From NCBI GenBank assembly GCA_947447815.1, contig CANFLJ010000016.1:1-13253 (forward strand): a stretch of DNA of 13,253 nt. The letters run 5' to 3'. This stretch comes from Chitinophagaceae bacterium. Its GTDB lineage: Bacteria; Bacteroidota; Bacteroidia; Chitinophagales; Chitinophagaceae. A program made the position numbers and the translations under genes. Each line of letters opens with the position of its first letter. Position 1 is the stretch's first letter. Positions 12,364 to 13,253 of the stretch are shown piece after piece. Below the pieces are notes generated by a model. The model ran no database searches. It was not told the origin of the DNA and saw only the letters and a list, made by a program, of their open reading frames with translations.

Positions 12364-13253
12364 ATGTCAAAACAATTAGTCCTCACACTATTCCTATTTC
12401 TATCTTTTACAACAACTAAAGCATCAATATTTACAGCTACTTGTACCAACAACAATGCAGTCACTTTCAACAGTTACCATTATACTGCATGTAGTAGACA
12501 AGTACCTCCTACATTTACAGGGATCAACAATAATTCAACAAATGGATATTCATATCAATGGTACCATTGTATTGATGTTTATGGTACAAATCCATCTATC
12601 ATTAACGGAGCTAATTCACTAAACTATTCCCCTGATTCTATGAACGAAAGTGGAGTATTTTATTACTTCATAACTTCAACTTGCATTGGAGGCAGTTCTG
12701 TGAGCTCATCAGTTATTACTTTAACAGTATACGCGGCTCCTACTAATGTTGTCGCACAACCTAGTACTATAAACATATGCCAGGGAAACACTATTAGCCT
12801 GAGTGCTTCAGGTATATCCAATGAAACAGTAAAGACTACATACAACGAAAGTTTTGATAGCGGAGTAACCGTCTTAGGAACACCAATGCCCTTTGGTTGG
12901 TCTTTTATAAATGCAGCTACAGGAGGAAATCAATGGGGTACTTCTTCAGTATCAAGATCTGGAAACAGCTCCATGTATTATGATTATTTTGGAGCAAGAA
13001 CCAACGCAAATGCTTGGGCGATTTCAAAAGGAGTTTTCTTACATGCTGGAGATGGATACAAAATTTCTTTTTACTATAAAACCAGTGGAGGTACAAACTA
13101 CCCCGAAAAACTAAAAGTGACGGTCGGCAATACTGCAATAATTGCTTCACAAACTACTACTATTTGGCAAAATGGTTCAGCAACTGTTGCTGGTGGTGGG
13201 TCAACCAATGGAGGTTTGAATATAACAGACACTGCATTTACAAAAGGCTCTGC
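12364..13253 (+). CDS. Secreted Ig-like / choice-of-anchor-J-type protein (5' part, cut by window edge)
   Basis: An open frame of 296 codons runs off the right edge. Residues 1-20 (MSKQLVLTLFLFLSFTTTKA) are a Sec signal peptide. Residues about 21-124 form an Ig-like module (YSYQWYHC, then GVFYYFITSTCIGG and VITLTVYA). Residues 125-152 look like the first strands of another Ig-like module (APTNVVAQPS, NICQGNTISLSASG). From about 160 a jelly roll follows: YNESFDSG, MPFGWSF, GNQWGTSS, SMYYDYFG, NAWAISKGVFLHAGDGYKIS and FYYKTSGG. That pattern belongs to cleaved-adhesin / choice-of-anchor-J domains of T9SS-exported proteins. The start is set by the signal peptide; the nearby ATG at 12354 is in another frame and soon stops. 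The -7 box at 12333-12340 probably drives it. Adhesion or carbohydrate binding is inferred from family context only. Confidence 0.85.
   Translation, partial: MSKQLVLTLFLFLSFTTTKASIFTATCTNNNAVTFNSYHYTACSRQVPPTFTGINNNSTNGYSYQWYHCIDVYGTNPSIINGANSLNYSPDSMNESGVFYYFITSTCIGGSSVSSSVITLTVYAAPTNVVAQPSTINICQGNTISLSASGISNETVKTTYNESFDSGVTVLGTPMPFGWSFINAATGGNQWGTSSVSRSGNSSMYYDYFGARTNANAWAISKGVFLHAGDGYKISFYYKTSGGTNYPEKLKVTVGNTAIIASQTTTIWQNGSATVAGGGSTNGGLNITDTAFTKGS

Noticed and set aside
12663..12845. 60-aa minus-strand open frame
   Set aside because: Antisense to the signal-peptide-bearing plus-strand gene. No supporting motif or leader.
12911..13150. Overlapping plus and minus open frames of 67 and 77 aa
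   Set aside because: Both are out-of-frame shadows of the secreted plus-strand gene, whose signal peptide and domain motifs are clear.

Overview
The window looks like accessory DNA from a low-GC member of the Bacteroidota. The supporting signs are modular secreted proteins built from HYR, LamG, PKD/Ig-like and Big_2-like modules, start codons without a Shine-Dalgarno sequence, and promoters of the TTTG-N20-TAnnTTTG type used by that phylum's primary sigma factor. The class (Chitinophagia, Flavobacteriia or Sphingobacteriia) cannot be fixed from this sequence.

Layout. Bases 1-10089 are one uninterrupted minus-strand reading frame. It starts at an ATG at 10089 and runs off the left edge after 3363 codons, with its C-terminus outside the window. 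It encodes a secreted, surface-adhesin-like protein: signal peptide, an AbfB-like (GH54-type) jelly-roll module, two Big_2-like repeats, LamG 1, Ig and PKD-like modules, LamG 2, five 72-residue Ig/PKD repeats (the fourth split by a second AbfB-like module), a He_PIG-like module, an Ig module split by LamG 3, two 94-95-residue 'A' repeats, an Ig module, an HYR-like module split by LamG 4, four HYR modules, a third 'A' repeat, a PKD-like module, and the start of a cadherin-like module at the edge. A promoter lies at 10245-10276, giving a leader of about 150 nt.

Bases 10277-12332 are AT-rich and mostly decayed. They hold a 226-bp MITE/IS remnant with terminal inverted repeats and a probable 13-bp target duplication (10392-10617), two broken minus-strand frames (10735-10932 and about 11036-11456), one intact small lipoprotein gene (11531-11731, minus), and about 600 bp with no recognisable gene.

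Bases 12364-13253 are the 5' part of a second secreted multidomain gene on the plus strand: signal peptide, Ig-like module, then an Ig-like segment running into a cleaved-adhesin/choice-of-anchor-J-like jelly roll. It is cut by the right edge. The two large genes are divergent across the decayed region and share the same style of architecture.

The most interesting feature is nesting. Jelly-roll, potentially glycan-binding modules (AbfB-like, LamG) interrupt Ig/HYR-type modules in the middle, and the two flanking halves together make a canonical module. This happens clearly three times in the giant gene, with a possible fourth case there and a possible fifth in the neighbouring gene. It resembles the 'split domain' display of ligand-binding domains known from RTX adhesins, here in a probable type IX-secreted protein. 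All domain names come from reading the translation and remembered family motifs; no database search was run.
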